The notes under the pieces are model-generated. The model saw only the letters and a list, made by a program, of their open reading frames with translations, was not told the origin of the DNA and made no database searches. Positions 1-9,748 of a stretch of 64,000 nucleotides of DNA are shown here, in pieces (the stretch's first letter is position 1; every line of letters starts with the position of its first letter). This stretch comes from CAVONV01 sp963697355 (GTDB lineage: Bacteria > Acidobacteriota > Vicinamibacteria > Marinacidobacterales > DATDRI01). The stretch spans positions 1 through 64,000 of the forward strand of contig CAVONV010000032.1 of NCBI GenBank assembly GCA_963697355.1, in the 5' to 3' direction. The position numbers were made by a program, and so were the translations under genes.

Positions 1-1082
1 TTTGTTGTGTCGTCTACTCGTTACGACGTATTGCTCTGCGGGCGTTCAGCGTCAGAATCACCTGATCCAGATAATGCCCTTCTTCCGCGGCAAATCCCCT
101 TGCTTTCAAAAAAGGCATTAGATGAGGCGTCAATTCCCGGGGAGGCTTTGCCTTGATATGATCTGCGTTCAGCGAAAGAAGCTTGTCCATATCAAAAACG
201 CCTGCGGATTTTCCGATATGCTCCAGAATTTTTCGATAAGATCTTCCCGTGTAAAAAATTCCTGATCCCCGTAAGACCATCCCAGGCGAATCAAATAGTT
301 GATCATGGCTTCAGGCAAAAACCCCATGTCCCGGTAGGCGGTTACGGACATAGCTCCGTGGCGTTTGCTGAGGCGAGTCTTGTCCTTTCCCAGCACCATC
401 GGCACGTGCCCGAACACAGGAAGTTCGGCCCCCAGGGCATGATAGAGCATGATCTGCCGGGGTGTGTTGTTTACATGGTCATCCCCGCGAATCACCGTGT
501 TGATACCCATTGAAATATCATCCACAACAACAACGAAATTGTACGTCGGCGTGCCGTCGCTGCGCTGAACGATAAAATCATCCTGTTCGGCATTCTGAAA
601 AACGATGTTGCCCTTGACCACATCATGAATGACAGTGGTTCCGGTCAGCGGAGCGCGAAATCTGACCACGGCATCGCTGCTTAGATAATTGTTTCTCGCG
701 GCAGGTTCCGTCATATTTGGGTTTTCCCCCGGTTGCCATAGCCTGCTGGCGCATGGCATCAAGTTTTTCCGAAGAGCAGGTACAGTAATACGCGTGACCG
801 GAAGCCAGAAGCTTCTGGACATATTCGGCATAGACGTTGAATCGGCGGGACTGAAAATACGGTCCTTCATCCCAGTCTATCCCCAGCCATTGCAGAGCCT
901 CGAAGATGGCATCCGCTGATGCCTCGAGTGGAACGGGCTGTGTCGGTATCTTCGATGCGAAGGACAAAACGACCCTTGGTGTGACGGGCATAAAACCAGT
1001 TAAACAAAGCAGTTCTGGCCCCGCCCACATGAAGATATCCTGTGGGGCTTGGAGGAAAACGAGTAATAACCGTGTGCTTCAT
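1..1082 (-). CDS. gltX: Glutamyl-tRNA synthetase (frame-disrupted, C-terminus outside window)
   Basis: Charges tRNA-Glu with glutamate in the cytoplasm. The start at 1082 gives RFPPSPTGYLHVGGARTALF, the class I Rossmann entry with the HIGH-type signature HVGG. Family sequence continues downstream with RGDDHVNNTPRQI and the KMSKS-type loop DKTRLSKRHG. The homology runs through four successive pieces in different frames (about 1082-930, 930-720, 720-230 and 250-14), so at least three indels interrupt it, and the last piece stops at 14 before the family's usual C-terminus. Every piece reads as well-conserved GltX, which favours sequencing indels over decay. It belongs to the left ~2.5 kb, which looks like a different organism from the rest of the window. 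Confidence 0.9.
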
Positions 1083-1097
1083 GATTCACCTGAGTAA

Positions 1098-1432
1098 TAA
1101 AAACTAGTAAAGCAACAAGATATTATTTGTATAATAAATATAGACGATTAAACCGTTTTTATGCGTTATCATAGAAACAACTAGTAATTGTCGAGTATTG
1201 ACTTAAGCTTCCATAAATCCCAGGCTCAGAGCCCCTCCTTAAAAAGAGAGTTGACCGGAAACACCCTACATCAAAAACGTCGAAAATATTTTTAGGCGCT
1301 TTTTTTGTGACAATAGCACAAAAACCGGCGACAGACAACAGACACAGGCGATCAAATCTCCTTTCAGCAGTTGCCGCACATTAATATACCTGTTTCACAA
1401 ATCAGAAAAAAACCCGCTTTCACATAAAAAGC
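1098..1432. other. AT-rich intergenic region between gltX and rpmF
   Basis: This 335-bp stretch has no convincing coding sequence. It is visibly richer in A and T than anything to the right of 2.5 kb and lies between the divergent gltX and rpmF genes, so it should hold both promoters. I see no tRNA or other structured RNA in it. Its base composition is one reason for assigning the left end to a different genome. Confidence 0.6.
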
Positions 1433-1464
1433 TTGACAAAGGAGCGGCTTTCAATTACTAATAT
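1433..1464 (+). promoter_or_regulatory. Possible sigma70-type promoter for rpmF
   Basis: A perfect -35 hexamer TTGACA lies at 1433-1438. Two -10 candidates overlap: TACTAA at 1456 (17-bp spacer) and TAATAT at 1459 (20-bp spacer). rpmF starts about 70 bp downstream. The -35 match is strong; which -10 is used is uncertain. Confidence 0.45.
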
Positions 1465-1530
1465 CTACACTTTTGTATATAGAGATGTAAAGGTTATATT
1501 AATTATAAACAGATATTTAGGAGATTACTC

Positions 1531-1712
1531 ATGGCCGTTCCAAAACATAAAACATCCAAGTCAAAACGCGATATGCGACGATCACACCAGAATCTTGAGC
1601 GCCTTGGCCTCTCAACCTGCCCGGAATGCGGTGAAGTCAAACTTCCCGTCACGTGTGCCCAAGCTGCGGTCAATATAAAGGTAAGAAAGTTACCGAAGGC
1701 AAAGAGGATTGA
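1531..1712 (+). CDS. rpmF: 50S ribosomal protein L32 (one frameshift)
   Basis: Small structural protein of the large ribosomal subunit. The N-terminus MAVPKHKTSKSKRDMRRS is diagnostic. The first zinc-ribbon half CPECGEVKLP is in the starting frame. After a short indel around 1640-1655 the second half VCPSCGQYKGKKV follows in another frame and stops at 1710-1712, giving the normal ~60-residue length and the usual four cysteines. A ribosome-binding site (AGGAGA) precedes the start. As L32 is normally present and intact, the frame break is almost certainly a sequence error. In many bacteria rpmF lies next to plsX; here an acyl-CoA dehydrogenase follows 6 bp downstream. Confidence 0.93.
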
Positions 1713-1718
1713 TAACGG

Positions 1719-2495
1719 ATGTCTCCTTCAGCCAATGAACTCGGCCCACCCCTCCATGGTCTGGATGATGAGTCCGAACAGATGGTTCTTGACGTTGTCG
1801 CCAAAATCAAGACGCGGCTGTTGACCCGTGAGAATATTTTAGAGTTTGATCGCAAAGAGATTTTCCCGGAAGAAATCATCCGCACCCTTCTTGACCCGGA
1901 CATCGGCCTTCAACTGCTTTTTATTCCCGAAGCTTATGGCGGCATGAGCGGCGGCGCCAGAGACTGCTGCGCTCTGACCCGTGAAATGGCCGGTGTCTGC
2001 CTGGGCGTTGCCACAGCTTTTCTTCGCCATTCAACTGGGCGCGGACCCGCTGATCGTTGGCGGTACAGATGCCCAAAAAGAAAAATGGATCGGTGCCATC
2101 GCCGAAGGCCGTTCTCTGGTCGCCTATGCCGTAACAGAGCCTGGTGCGGGCAGCAACCTGGCCGCCTTGAAAACAAAGGCAGATCCGGTTTTCGACGCTT
2201 CCGGATCCGTTACCGGGTATCGGATCAACGGCTCCAAACAGTTCATCTCCACCGGAGGATATGCCGATTTTATCACGCTTCTGGCTGTGACACCCGAAGG
2301 GCCTTCTTTTTTTGTCGTTGAAAAAGGAACACCCCCGGTTTTGTTCAGGGCAAAGGAGAAGAAAAACACGGTATACGCGCATCCAACACCTCGCCGCTTA
2401 CTTTTACGCGTCGTCTTTGTACCGGTTGCAAATCTTGTGGGCGGGGTGCCGGGTCAAGGATTGAAACAAGCCAATTCTGTTTTTGGATACACCCA
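1719..2495 (+). CDS. Acyl-CoA dehydrogenase, 3'-truncated at a junction
   Basis: FAD-dependent acyl-CoA dehydrogenase, the first step of acyl-CoA beta-oxidation or of a related CoA-thioester oxidation. The N-terminal helical domain includes LLFIPEAYGGMSGG. The middle domain has AYAVTEPGAGSNLAALKT and INGSKQFISTGGYADF, typical FAD and substrate-binding segments, then ENLVGG-like and GQGLKQAN-like sequence. There is a frameshift near 2010-2025 and a compensating pair at about 2338-2405, where the other frame reads VQGKGEEKHGIRASNTSPLTF. After VFGYT, where the family would continue into the C-terminal helical domain, homology stops at about 2490. About 40% of the protein is missing because the sequence switches to an unrelated gene. 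Confidence 0.85.
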
Positions 2496-2512
2496 GGCGA
2501 ACAGTTAGGCCC
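2485..2512. other. Apparent chimeric junction
   Basis: Left of this point the plus strand encodes an acyl-CoA dehydrogenase up to its VFGYT segment. Right of it the minus strand encodes the interior of a secreted DUF4832-type protein. Neither reading frame shows family sequence past the other side, and frame disruption and base composition also change here. No insertion-sequence ends or direct repeat are visible. An assembly chimera is the simplest explanation; a real recombination join cannot be excluded. Confidence 0.65.
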
Positions 2513-3292
2513 GAAAACACCCCAATCACCGAGACAGTCCGCTCTCCAGCCCGTCCCGTTCTCGATGGCATAGTAGGCCGCCTCGTTCACGGGTATGGTT
2601 GAGGGGGTATTGGGAAAAGCCTCGAGATGCCAGTCCACATACTGATTCAAGATGTCCAGTGAAGGTAGTTCCTTTCCACAAACCTTGTAGCTCTCCCCTG
2701 CCAGATTCCACTCTCCCCAGGTTCCGAAGCCCCCGACATCGACATGATCGAGTCTTGGATGTCCGTCGTATCGATTCCCCATCGCTTTCACCAGCTTCTC
2801 CATGTACTCCATGAAGATCGGATCGGTGAAGTCCGGTTCAAACGCATACCCGTCACAGTTACCCTTCGCTATACCCTTGTCGATGAGCCATTGCGGAACC
2901 TCCGTTCCGCTCCCACTGGCCGCCATGATTCTGAAGGAGAAGGTCTCACCTCTTTCCTTGGCGAGCGCTATTTGCTGATCGATCATGTCGAAATCGATAT
3001 TGCCTTCCGTCGGCTCGAGCTCATCCCAATACCAGTATATGTAAGTGGTCTTGGTCTGGGGATAGTCGCCGCGCCTCTGCAGATACATGATGTCGCCCTG
3101 GCAATTGGCGAAACCCATGCCCGGGTTGTACAGAATGTCATCGATCTCAGTTGGGTTGATGGTGGTCACGGAAGCCGGAAGGTCTGCGCTCTCCGGGCCA
3201 ACAACGACTTTTTGCGCATGGACGATGGAACAGAAAACCGTCGCCGTCACCACTGCAGCCAGGGCTGTAATCGACAAGGGAACTCGCCTCAT
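2500..3292 (-). CDS. Secreted DUF4832-type glycosidase-like protein, 3'-truncated
   Basis: It begins with a Sec signal peptide (SITALAAVVTATVFCSIVHA), then NPGMGF, then a TIM-barrel-like region: YIYWYWDELEPTEG early, followed by HPRLDHVDVGGFGTWGEWN. That last segment is the hallmark of the DUF4874/DUF4832 family of predicted carbohydrate-active proteins. About 260 residues are present; the expected C-terminal DUF4832 beta-sandwich is absent because homology ends at the junction near 2500. Family assignment is by recognised motifs and the substrate is unknown. It would act outside the cytoplasm, probably on polysaccharide, alongside the GH27 enzyme at 39.6-40.8 kb. Confidence 0.7.
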
Positions 3293-3447
3293 GAGGGGGG
3301 AAAGATACCTGAATCTCCAAAGTGCACGCCATGATCTGCATCACTTCTCAATCGGAACCGTAGCCGACGTCAGAGGCCAGTCCGCCTCTTCACGGCCTTC
3401 GGCGGACCCGCCGAAGCTTGAACGGTGGAGAACGTTAGCGAAGGCGG

Positions 3448-3703
3448 GTGACCAGCATCCGCACGGCCAAAACAGGCGGACGTCCACCGCATCGGAGACT
3501 AACTTCGTGCGGATGCCCCGTGCCCCTGCCCGTGCCCGAGCCGGGGGGAGCCAGTCGGCTGTGGGCAGTGGCATGCCTTGGCCTAGTAGAGGTCAGAAGC
3601 CAGTGAGCAACGACCAGTCAGACACCGGATTGCGAGGCACACCTTCGTTCGGCTGCTTGACTGCCTGCAATGCCCGTGCCCGAGGGAAGTTAGTTGGAAG
3701 TGA
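3448..3703 (+). repeat. Composite dispersed repeat, copy 1
   Basis: It has two blocks. Block a (about 3448-3532) contains a 10-bp inverted repeat, CATCCGCACG at 3456-3465 and CGTGCGGATG at 3506-3515, followed by a GCCCCTGCCCG run. Block b (about 3588-3703) contains TTCGTTCGGCTGC and GGGAAGTTAGTTGGAAGTGA. Both blocks recur in the same order, in opposite orientation, at 38942-39205. No ORF is conserved between the copies. It sits in the gap between the genes ending at 3292 and 3811, and a degenerate pyrimidine-rich heptamer tract follows at about 3715-3740. It resembles a non-coding palindromic repeat or MITE. Confidence 0.75.
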
Positions 3704-3810
3704 AGAGGCAATCTCCTTCCTCCTTTGTTCTTTCTCCTACATCTACCAGATGGAGTACGGCTATCAACGGCGTGCCCTTCTCCAACAAGCCGATCCGAAA
3801 AATGGGGACT

Positions 3811-4782
3811 CTATTGAAGCTTCTCGAGAATCGCCTTCGCTCCGGACAAATGCTCTTCCTGGATCCGCCCGAGAAGCATGAGCCAGCGAGGATTCATCTC
3901 CACCGCCCGCTTGATGTCGGCGAGGGCTTCCGACTCACGCCCTGCCTGATGGAGCATCGCGCCACGCCAGAAGAGCAACTCGTCGTTCTCCGGGACGATC
4001 TCCAGGGCAGCATTGTAGGCTTCGTAGGCTTTCTCGAACTGGCCGCCTGCAAGGTAGCCGTCCCCCTCATTCGCAAGGTCGTAGGCTCGACGCAAATCAT
4101 ACAAGCGCGCAAGCTCTCGAATGGGCTCCGGATGGTCCTCGACACGGAGGTCGACGGTTTTGTTGAGCCAAGGTTTGTCTTGGGATCGCGGCCGGGTGAC
4201 CAGCAGAGCCGCGGATTGGCGCCCACGCAGGTCTCCCCCGGCCTTTTGACCGGCTTCGAGCGCAGCTAGAATCCGGCCGGCAAGCGGACCCTTGGTCCCT
4301 TCGAAAGCCTCTGCCATATCTTCCCAGACCTGTGACGATTCCAGGAGATTTCCCTGAACGGAGAAGCCCTCGCCGGTCCGATGCCCCGCCGCTGGGATAC
4401 ACATTTTCCCCGTGTGCACCGCAACTCTCCCGGCTTTGTCCACGAAGGCCACTTGACGCACCTCCCTATCGGGATCTTCCGAAAGGAGCGTCTCCAACGC
4501 TTCTTTTGGCGACTTGCCGGACTCCATCAATGCCAACCCTCGAGCTCCATATTTCGGCTCGATGAACGACTGCGTTGCCACTGCTCCCACGCCGGCTTCC
4601 GCCCACGACACGTCGCTCCCCACGGAAAACCAATGTGACTGGACTCCCACACCGAGCTCCCCCGTCGTCGAGTCGTAGGCCACGATGGAAAACGTTGCGG
4701 CAGGACGAATCGTACTGGGCTGAGCCGAAACCAACATGGCCGTCGCCAAGAAACAGCCTAGAAAACCTATACTCCTCATCAT
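3811..4782 (-). CDS. Exported DUF1028 protein with C-terminal TPR repeats
   Basis: A signal peptide (GFLGCFLATAMLVSA) is followed by a DUF1028 domain: ATFSIVAYDSTTGELGVGVQ, SWAEAGVGAVATQS and MCIPAAGHRTGEGFSVQGN. DUF1028 is related to Ntn-hydrolases and its activity is not established. The last ~90 residues form two or three TPR-like helical pairs (FEKAYEAYNAALEIVPEN and EALADIKRAVEMNPRW), so it may bind a partner. Length is 323 residues. The start at 4782 is supported by GGAGGAGG a few bases upstream. It is divergent from the transporter at 4947. Family call is firm; function unknown. Confidence 0.85.
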   Translation of the reverse strand: MMRSIGFLGCFLATAMLVSAQPSTIRPAATFSIVAYDSTTGELGVGVQSHWFSVGSDVSWAEAGVGAVATQSFIEPKYGARGLALMESGKSPKEALETLLSEDPDREVRQVAFVDKAGRVAVHTGKMCIPAAGHRTGEGFSVQGNLLESSQVWEDMAEAFEGTKGPLAGRILAALEAGQKAGGDLRGRQSAALLVTRPRSQDKPWLNKTVDLRVEDHPEPIRELARLYDLRRAYDLANEGDGYLAGGQFEKAYEAYNAALEIVPENDELLFWRGAMLHQAGRESEALADIKRAVEMNPRWLMLLGRIQEEHLSGAKAILEKLQ

Positions 4783-4946
4783 TTCGTTCCTCCTCCAGTG
4801 GAAGAAGTTAACACAAATATCGGGTCAGACATGAATGGGTTAGACGTTGGCAGCCCATCATCAAGGTTGATATCAGTCTACTTTTCTATACCATTGCCAG
4901 AGAAATATGCGTCTCAAACCCGTCTTGTTTCATTCGTGAGGGAACT

Positions 4947-6260
4947 ATGGAAGAAACGAAGTCCTTTCCGGAAGAAAGAACATCCTTTCCGCGTGTTTTC
5001 TGGGTCGCCAACTCGCATCGAGGTCCTGGAGCGCTTCGCCTACTACGGCATCTACTTCGGCTTCGGTATTTATATGGCGTCCCTGGGCTACTCTCGAGCG
5101 CAGCTCGGCATCGTCCAGAGCCTCTTCTTGCTGCTCTCCTACGGCATCCCGGTGATCGCCGGCACATTTGCCGATCGTTACGGCTTCAAGAAGATACTGA
5201 TCGTTTCCTACCTGGCTTATCTGCCGGCCATTCTGCTTCTCATATTCACCAAGTCGTTTTCCGGTATCGTCCTGACGATGCTCTCCATCGGCCTCGCCGC
5301 CGGTATCTTCAAACCCCTGGTCGCCGGCACGGTCCGGGCCGTAACCGACAAGACCAACAAGACATTGGGTTTCGGCATCTTTTACGCCATGGTCAACGTG
5401 GGAGGTTCGTTCGGGCCTATCGTGCTGGGAAAGCTGAGAGCCATTTCCTGGAACTACGCCTTCTTGGCGGCGGCGGCATCCATCGTCGTGATGCTCTTCA
5501 TTACGATCTTCTTCTACGAGGAGCCGGAGCGGGAGACCGAAGGAGAGACCCTCGGAGAGAAACTCAAGGAAATCGGAGTCGCCCTTTCCGATCTGAGGTT
5601 CACCTTCTTGCTGGTACTTCTCGGGGTCTTTTTCTGGCTTCCCTTCTGGTGCTTCTTCAATCTGTGCGCCGTCTACGTCGACGGCAACCTCGATACGGCC
5701 CGGCTCTATGAGAGCATGCGCGGTGTTCTCGGTAGCCGGAGTCGCCGGTTTCTTCTCTCAAGTCGACGAGGAAGGAACACGGCGCATCCTGGGAGAGACC
5801 ATCTCGCACACAGGTTGGATCATCATGATCTTCCAGGTTTTCGTGTCACGGGTAGCCGAGCGCTTCAAAGCTATGCCCACATTTCTCGTCGGACTCTTCC
5901 TGATGTCCCTGGGATTCGTGGTGATCGGCTATCGCGAACATATCCTCTCCCGCAATCATCTTCGTGGGCATCATCATTTTCGCCGTCGGAGAGATGGTTT
6001 CCTCACCTCGGATCCAGGAGTACATCACCTGGATCGCCCCCAAGGAAAAAGCCGGTCAGTACATGGGGATGAACTTCCTCGCCATCATGATCGGCGCCGC
6101 ACTGAGCGGTGTGACCTACACGTCTCTTTCGGGCTACTTCAACGACATGGGCCGACCCGAGTACGTGTGGTACACGCTGGCAGCGCATACGATTCTGGCC
6201 ATCGTCGTGCTCGTCATCTTCACCAAGACCGCCGGGGAGCTCAAAGAACGGGAAGAGTAG
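4947..6260 (+). CDS. POT/PTR-family (MFS) peptide transporter, frame-disrupted
   Basis: Inner-membrane proton-coupled oligopeptide-type symporter with about twelve hydrophobic segments. The true start at 4947 reads MEETKSFPEERTSFPRVFWV. A one-base insertion near 5016 then shifts to EVLERFAYYGIYFGFGIYMA, the POT signature around TM1. Later segments include GTFADRYGFKKIL and GLAAGIFKPLVAGTVR. Two more frame breaks, near 5710 and 5950, separate RVAERFKAMPTFLVGLFLM and WIAPKEKAGQYMGMNFLAI. The end is at 6260 in ELKEREE. All pieces line up as one ~435-residue protein, so the breaks look like sequence errors. The M24 peptidase starts 13 bp downstream, a sensible import-then-cleave pairing for proline peptides. 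Confidence 0.82.
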
Positions 6261-6272
6261 TAGGAGGCCGAA

Positions 6273-7469
6273 ATGCTCATCAAAGAAAAGGTCGAACAGG
6301 CATTCGAGATCCTGAAGGAATACGATATCGATTGCTGGATCACCTTCGTGCAGGGAGAGCGGCATCATGCGCGATCCCATGATGGACTTCCTGTGCGAAG
6401 GCGGACATGACCTGGCACTCGGCCTTCATCGTCACCAAGTCCGGCGCAGACTTACGCCATCGTCGGTCAGATGGAGACGCAGACCATCGAGGACATGGGT
6501 GTCTACCAGAACGTCGTGGGCTATGTCGAGGGAATCAAGGAACATCTCCTGACCACCTTGAAGGCAGATCGATCCGTCGACGATCGCCGTCAACTACTCC
6601 GAGAACCAGCGAGGTCTGCGACGGTCTGACCCACGGGATGTACCTCACGCTTCGGAGGATACTCTGGCGGAGATCGGATTCGAGGACCGATTGATCTCGG
6701 CGGAGAAGATCACCTCGAGCCTCAAAGCCCGGAAGACCGCCTACCGAAGCTCGATCGGATGAAGAAGGCCATCGACATCACCCTGGAGATCTTCTCGATT
6801 GGTGAAAGGCTTCATCCAGCCCGGTAAGACGGAGAAGGAGATCGCCGCACTTCATGATCGAGGAGGTCGAGAAACGAGGCCTCGATTTCGGCTGGGACCG
6901 GAGCCACTGCCCGGCCGTCTTCACCGGTCCGGACACCGCCGGCGCCCACTACCAGCCGACCGATCGGAAGGTCGAGCGAGGCCATGTCCTCAACATGGAT
7001 TTCGGGGTGAAGTTCGAAGAGCTACACGTCGGACCTCCAGAGGACGTTCTACATGCTGGAGGAGGGCGAGACACAGGCCCCGCCGGAGGTCAGGAGAGGA
7101 TTCGACACGATCGTCGACCTCAATCGAGATGGCCCGGCAGGCCTTGAAGCCAGGGGTCCAGGGCGTCGAGATCGACAACATCGCCCGCGAGCACATCGTC
7201 TCCCAAGGCTATGACGAGTATCCCTCACGGTCTCGGCCATCAGGTGGGCCGCTTCGCCCATGACGGCACCGCTCTTCTCGGGCCAGCCTGGGAGAAGTAC
7301 GCCAACAAACCCTTCGAGCCCATCGAAGAAGGGCATGGTCTTTACCATCGAGCCGCGTCTCACGGTTCCTGACCGGGGTGTGGTGACCATCGAGGAGATG
7401 GTTGTGGTGACGAGTAGCGGCGCCGAGTATCTCTCACCACCTCAGAAAGAACTGTTTTGTCTGGGATGA
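6273..7469 (+). CDS. M24-family Xaa-Pro peptidase, heavily frame-disrupted
   Basis: Metallo-aminopeptidase/prolidase fold. It begins MLIKEKVEQAFEILKEYDI after an AGGAGG-type site at 6261 and ends TGA at 7467-7469. At least six frame changes are needed, but all family landmarks can be read: GFIQPGKTEKEI, RSHCPAVFTGPDTAGAHY, NMDFGVKFEE and SYTSDLQRTFYMLEEGE (two metal-binding Asp), GLGHQVGRFAHDGTALLG (His), FTIEPRLTVPDRG and VVTIEEMVVVT (Glu ligands). Survival of all metal ligands argues that the gene is intact in the organism and the sequence here carries many indels. It probably forms an operon with the POT transporter. Confidence 0.8.
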
Positions 7470-7496
7470 AGCTCGTTAGACAGGCGACATGAAATC

Positions 7497-8417
7497 CTAA
7501 CGAGTGGCGACGAGATACCCGGAGCGGGCTCTGACATCGGAATCCTTGTGCCCCTTCACCTTGACTTCGATCTCGTGCCAGCCGTCCGGTGAAACACCGG
7601 TCGGCTGGTAGGTCAGGAGGAAGCGCGTTTCCATCTCCGCCAGAATCCGTAGGTAGATGTCCTTCAGCTCCGCCGTCGATCCGGCGTACCAAGTTTGTCC
7701 TCCCGTCGATTCAGAGAGCTGCTCGAGAAAACGTTTCCCGTCGTAAGAGGAGTCCGAGACCAAACGGTTGCCTCGATAGATACCGCTTTGCGAAAAGACA
7801 CCGACGGCGTAGATGATGGCGTCCGATGCCTTGGCCGCGTCCAGCAGGTCCGATTCTCGAATCCAGCTCGCATTGTCGATCCCGTCCGTGAAGAGTAGCA
7901 GCAAAGGTCTTCCGGTGCCGGACTCCAATAGCTTCAGCCCCGCGAACAAAGCGTCGTTGAGCGCGGTGTATCCTCCCTGGAGTCGTTGATTCAGGACTCG
8001 TTGGAGCTCCGTGAAATCATTGTCGAGCGGCTTCCGCAGGTCCAATCGGTGTGTGAACATCAAGAGTCCGGCTTCATCATCTTCTTTCAATCCTTCGACG
8101 AAAGCATGGGCGGCTCCGCGAAGGTGTCCCAACCTCGGGCCACGTACACTGCTGCTGACATCCAATACGAGAAGCGTGCTCATGGGAACGGCTTCGATGT
8201 CCATGAGCTCGTGCTCCTGGGCGACTCCGTTGTCGAGGACGACGAAGTCGTCGCTTTCGAGAGCGGTGACCGGTTTGCCGTCGCGGGTGACGAATACGTC
8301 CACATAGACGTTGCGCACTTCGAGCTCGAATCGGTAGAGCTCCTGACCGAACACCGAATGAGGCAGAAGCAGGGTGAGCAAGAAGAGCCCCGTCGAGTTG
8401 AAGCCATTGCCCTTCAC
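7497..8417 (-). CDS. VWFA-related protein of acidobacterial type
   Basis: Exported or membrane-attached protein with a von Willebrand factor A domain. The GTG start at 8417 lies inside the stop region of the upstream TPR gene (GTGA overlap), then comes a signal peptide (GLFLLTLLLPHSVFG). After a short beta-rich region (FELEVRNVYVDVFVTRDGKP) there is the MIDAS motif DVSSS, then LLLLFTDGIDNAS and the family tail RFLLTYQPTG, which matches the VWFA-related acidobacterial family (TIGR03436 type). Length is 306 residues. It probably binds a protein partner in a metal-dependent way. Translational coupling suggests it works with the TPR protein. Confidence 0.85.
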   Translation of the reverse strand: MKGNGFNSTGLFLLTLLLPHSVFGQELYRFELEVRNVYVDVFVTRDGKPVTALESDDFVVLDNGVAQEHELMDIEAVPMSTLLVLDVSSSVRGPRLGHLRGAAHAFVEGLKEDDEAGLLMFTHRLDLRKPLDNDFTELQRVLNQRLQGGYTALNDALFAGLKLLESGTGRPLLLLFTDGIDNASWIRESDLLDAAKASDAIIYAVGVFSQSGIYRGNRLVSDSSYDGKRFLEQLSESTGGQTWYAGSTAELKDIYLRILAEMETRFLLTYQPTGVSPDGWHEIEVKVKGHKDSDVRARSGYLVATR

Positions 8418-9472
8418 AACCGGGTCTCCTCCCTCAACTCCGCGAGCAGGGATTCGAAGCGGTCGGCGTTGCCGAGAAGATAGCGCCACCAGAGATCGTG
8501 CTCTCCTGAGGAGGCTCGGGAAGACGAGTCGATTTTCCTCCGGAAGAAAATACTCATGGATGACCAAATTTGAACCTTGGGTGTCTCCGGCTTTGTGCAG
8601 GGCCATGGCGAGGGCCATGACGGAAGTCTGGCAGGCCGGATCCAGTTCCAAGGCCGCCCGAAAGGCTTGGATCGCTTCGGCTATTTCACCTCTTCGAAGG
8701 CGACTCTCCCCCACGCTCAAAAGGCCGGCCAGCTTCAACCTGGCATCCGGCGTCTTTTCCAGGCCCCGCGCCAGAAGATCGAGGGCTTCTTTCTCCTGTC
8801 CCGTCAGCGTCAGGATCCTGCCGAGCCGGATCAGAGCTTCGGGATGGTCCGGCTCGGCATCTAAGGCGATCCTGAATTGTGTTTCGGCAATGTAGAGAGC
8901 GTCGTCGTCGTGCTCCATCCATCCCTGCGTCTCGCTGAGGCTTCCAAAGGCGATGTGTAGCTCCGCGTCGTCGGGGAAGGCTTTTTTCGCGGCTTGGACG
9001 GCAGCCGTATCTCCGGAGCCGAACGATTGCATGTAGAAGTACCCCAGCATGAGGAGCCAGCGCCGCTCGAAAATCTCGCGTTCGGGTGGCTCGAGCTCGC
9101 GGATCCAGGTCCGTGTGTGATTCAGATGGAAGTCGGATTCATCGAGCTTGAGCAGGATGATCTCGGTATGAAGGAGTGCGGCCGTCTTGACCTGCCCCGC
9201 GTCGAGGCGCCTTTTTCGAAATTCGAGAACGGTTGCATTTACTTGTTCTCGATTCCAACGAGCGAGAGCACGAGCGGCGTCGCCGTGCTCTCCTCGACGG
9301 TAGCGATGGATGAGTCTCGTATAGTCTTCGGCGTGATGTCATGGGTCAGGTCCTGGTGACCAGAGGAGGTTCCGAAAGAACACCATAGGCTCATCCATAC
9401 CCAGTAGACCCCTATCCGATGCCTTGGGCGACGAGACCGCACCAAAAAACGCTCCTCTCGAGTGCCGATCAT
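8414..9472 (-). CDS. Tetratricopeptide-repeat protein coupled to VWFA gene (two frameshifts)
   Basis: The start at 9472 gives MIGTREERF and a hydrophobic N-terminal segment (IGVYWVWMSLWCSFG), so it is probably exported. A one-base deletion near 9328 leads into EDYTRLIHRYRRGEHGDAAR. TPR repeats follow: ETQFRIALDAEPDHPEALI, LLARGLEKTPDARLKLAGLL and AIQAFRAALELDPACQTSV. A second frame break near 8510 restores HDLWWRYLLGNADRFESLL, ending at 8414 with a TGA that overlaps the GTG of the VWFA gene. Without the second correction the two genes would appear fused. Protein-interaction scaffold; exact role unknown. Confidence 0.72.
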
Positions 9473-9508
9473 GATGTTCTGGGCTTTTCCATCGATGTTC
9501 TGCAGGTG

Positions 9509-9538
9509 ATTGTATCCGCCCCCTGAATTGTCGTGCAA
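9509..9538 (-). promoter_or_regulatory. Sigma70-type promoter of the TPR/VWFA operon
   Basis: Reading the minus strand: TTGCAC (9538-9533), an 18-bp spacer, then TACAAT (9514-9509) inside GGCGGATACAATC. The start codon of the TPR gene is about 35 bases downstream. The same extended -10 segment, GGGGCGGATACAATC, occurs upstream of the binding-protein gene starting at 27428, also with a good -35, which supports both. Confidence 0.6.
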
Positions 9539-9748
9539 CAGCGCGACTACGACCCAAATAGCATTCGCGCCCCAGCAGAGATGCGGGCGGTTGTGCGAGT
9601 GTTCGAATGGGTCTGAATCATGCTATCAAGCCACGAGAAGGCATACGTGTGTTTTCGGTGTCGAGCCGGAGGAACCGCGAGTCAGACAACAGGCGGCGCT
9701 TTTGAGCCGTTGGGATTCATCGTCGAAGTACTATGACTCAGACAGGCG

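Noticed and set aside
7497..9050. Single 517-residue TPR-VWFA fusion protein
   Set aside because: The middle part is nonsense in that frame, whereas the next frame reads HDLWWRYLLGNADRFESLL to a stop overlapping a GTG start with a signal peptide. Two genes with a frame error explain it better.
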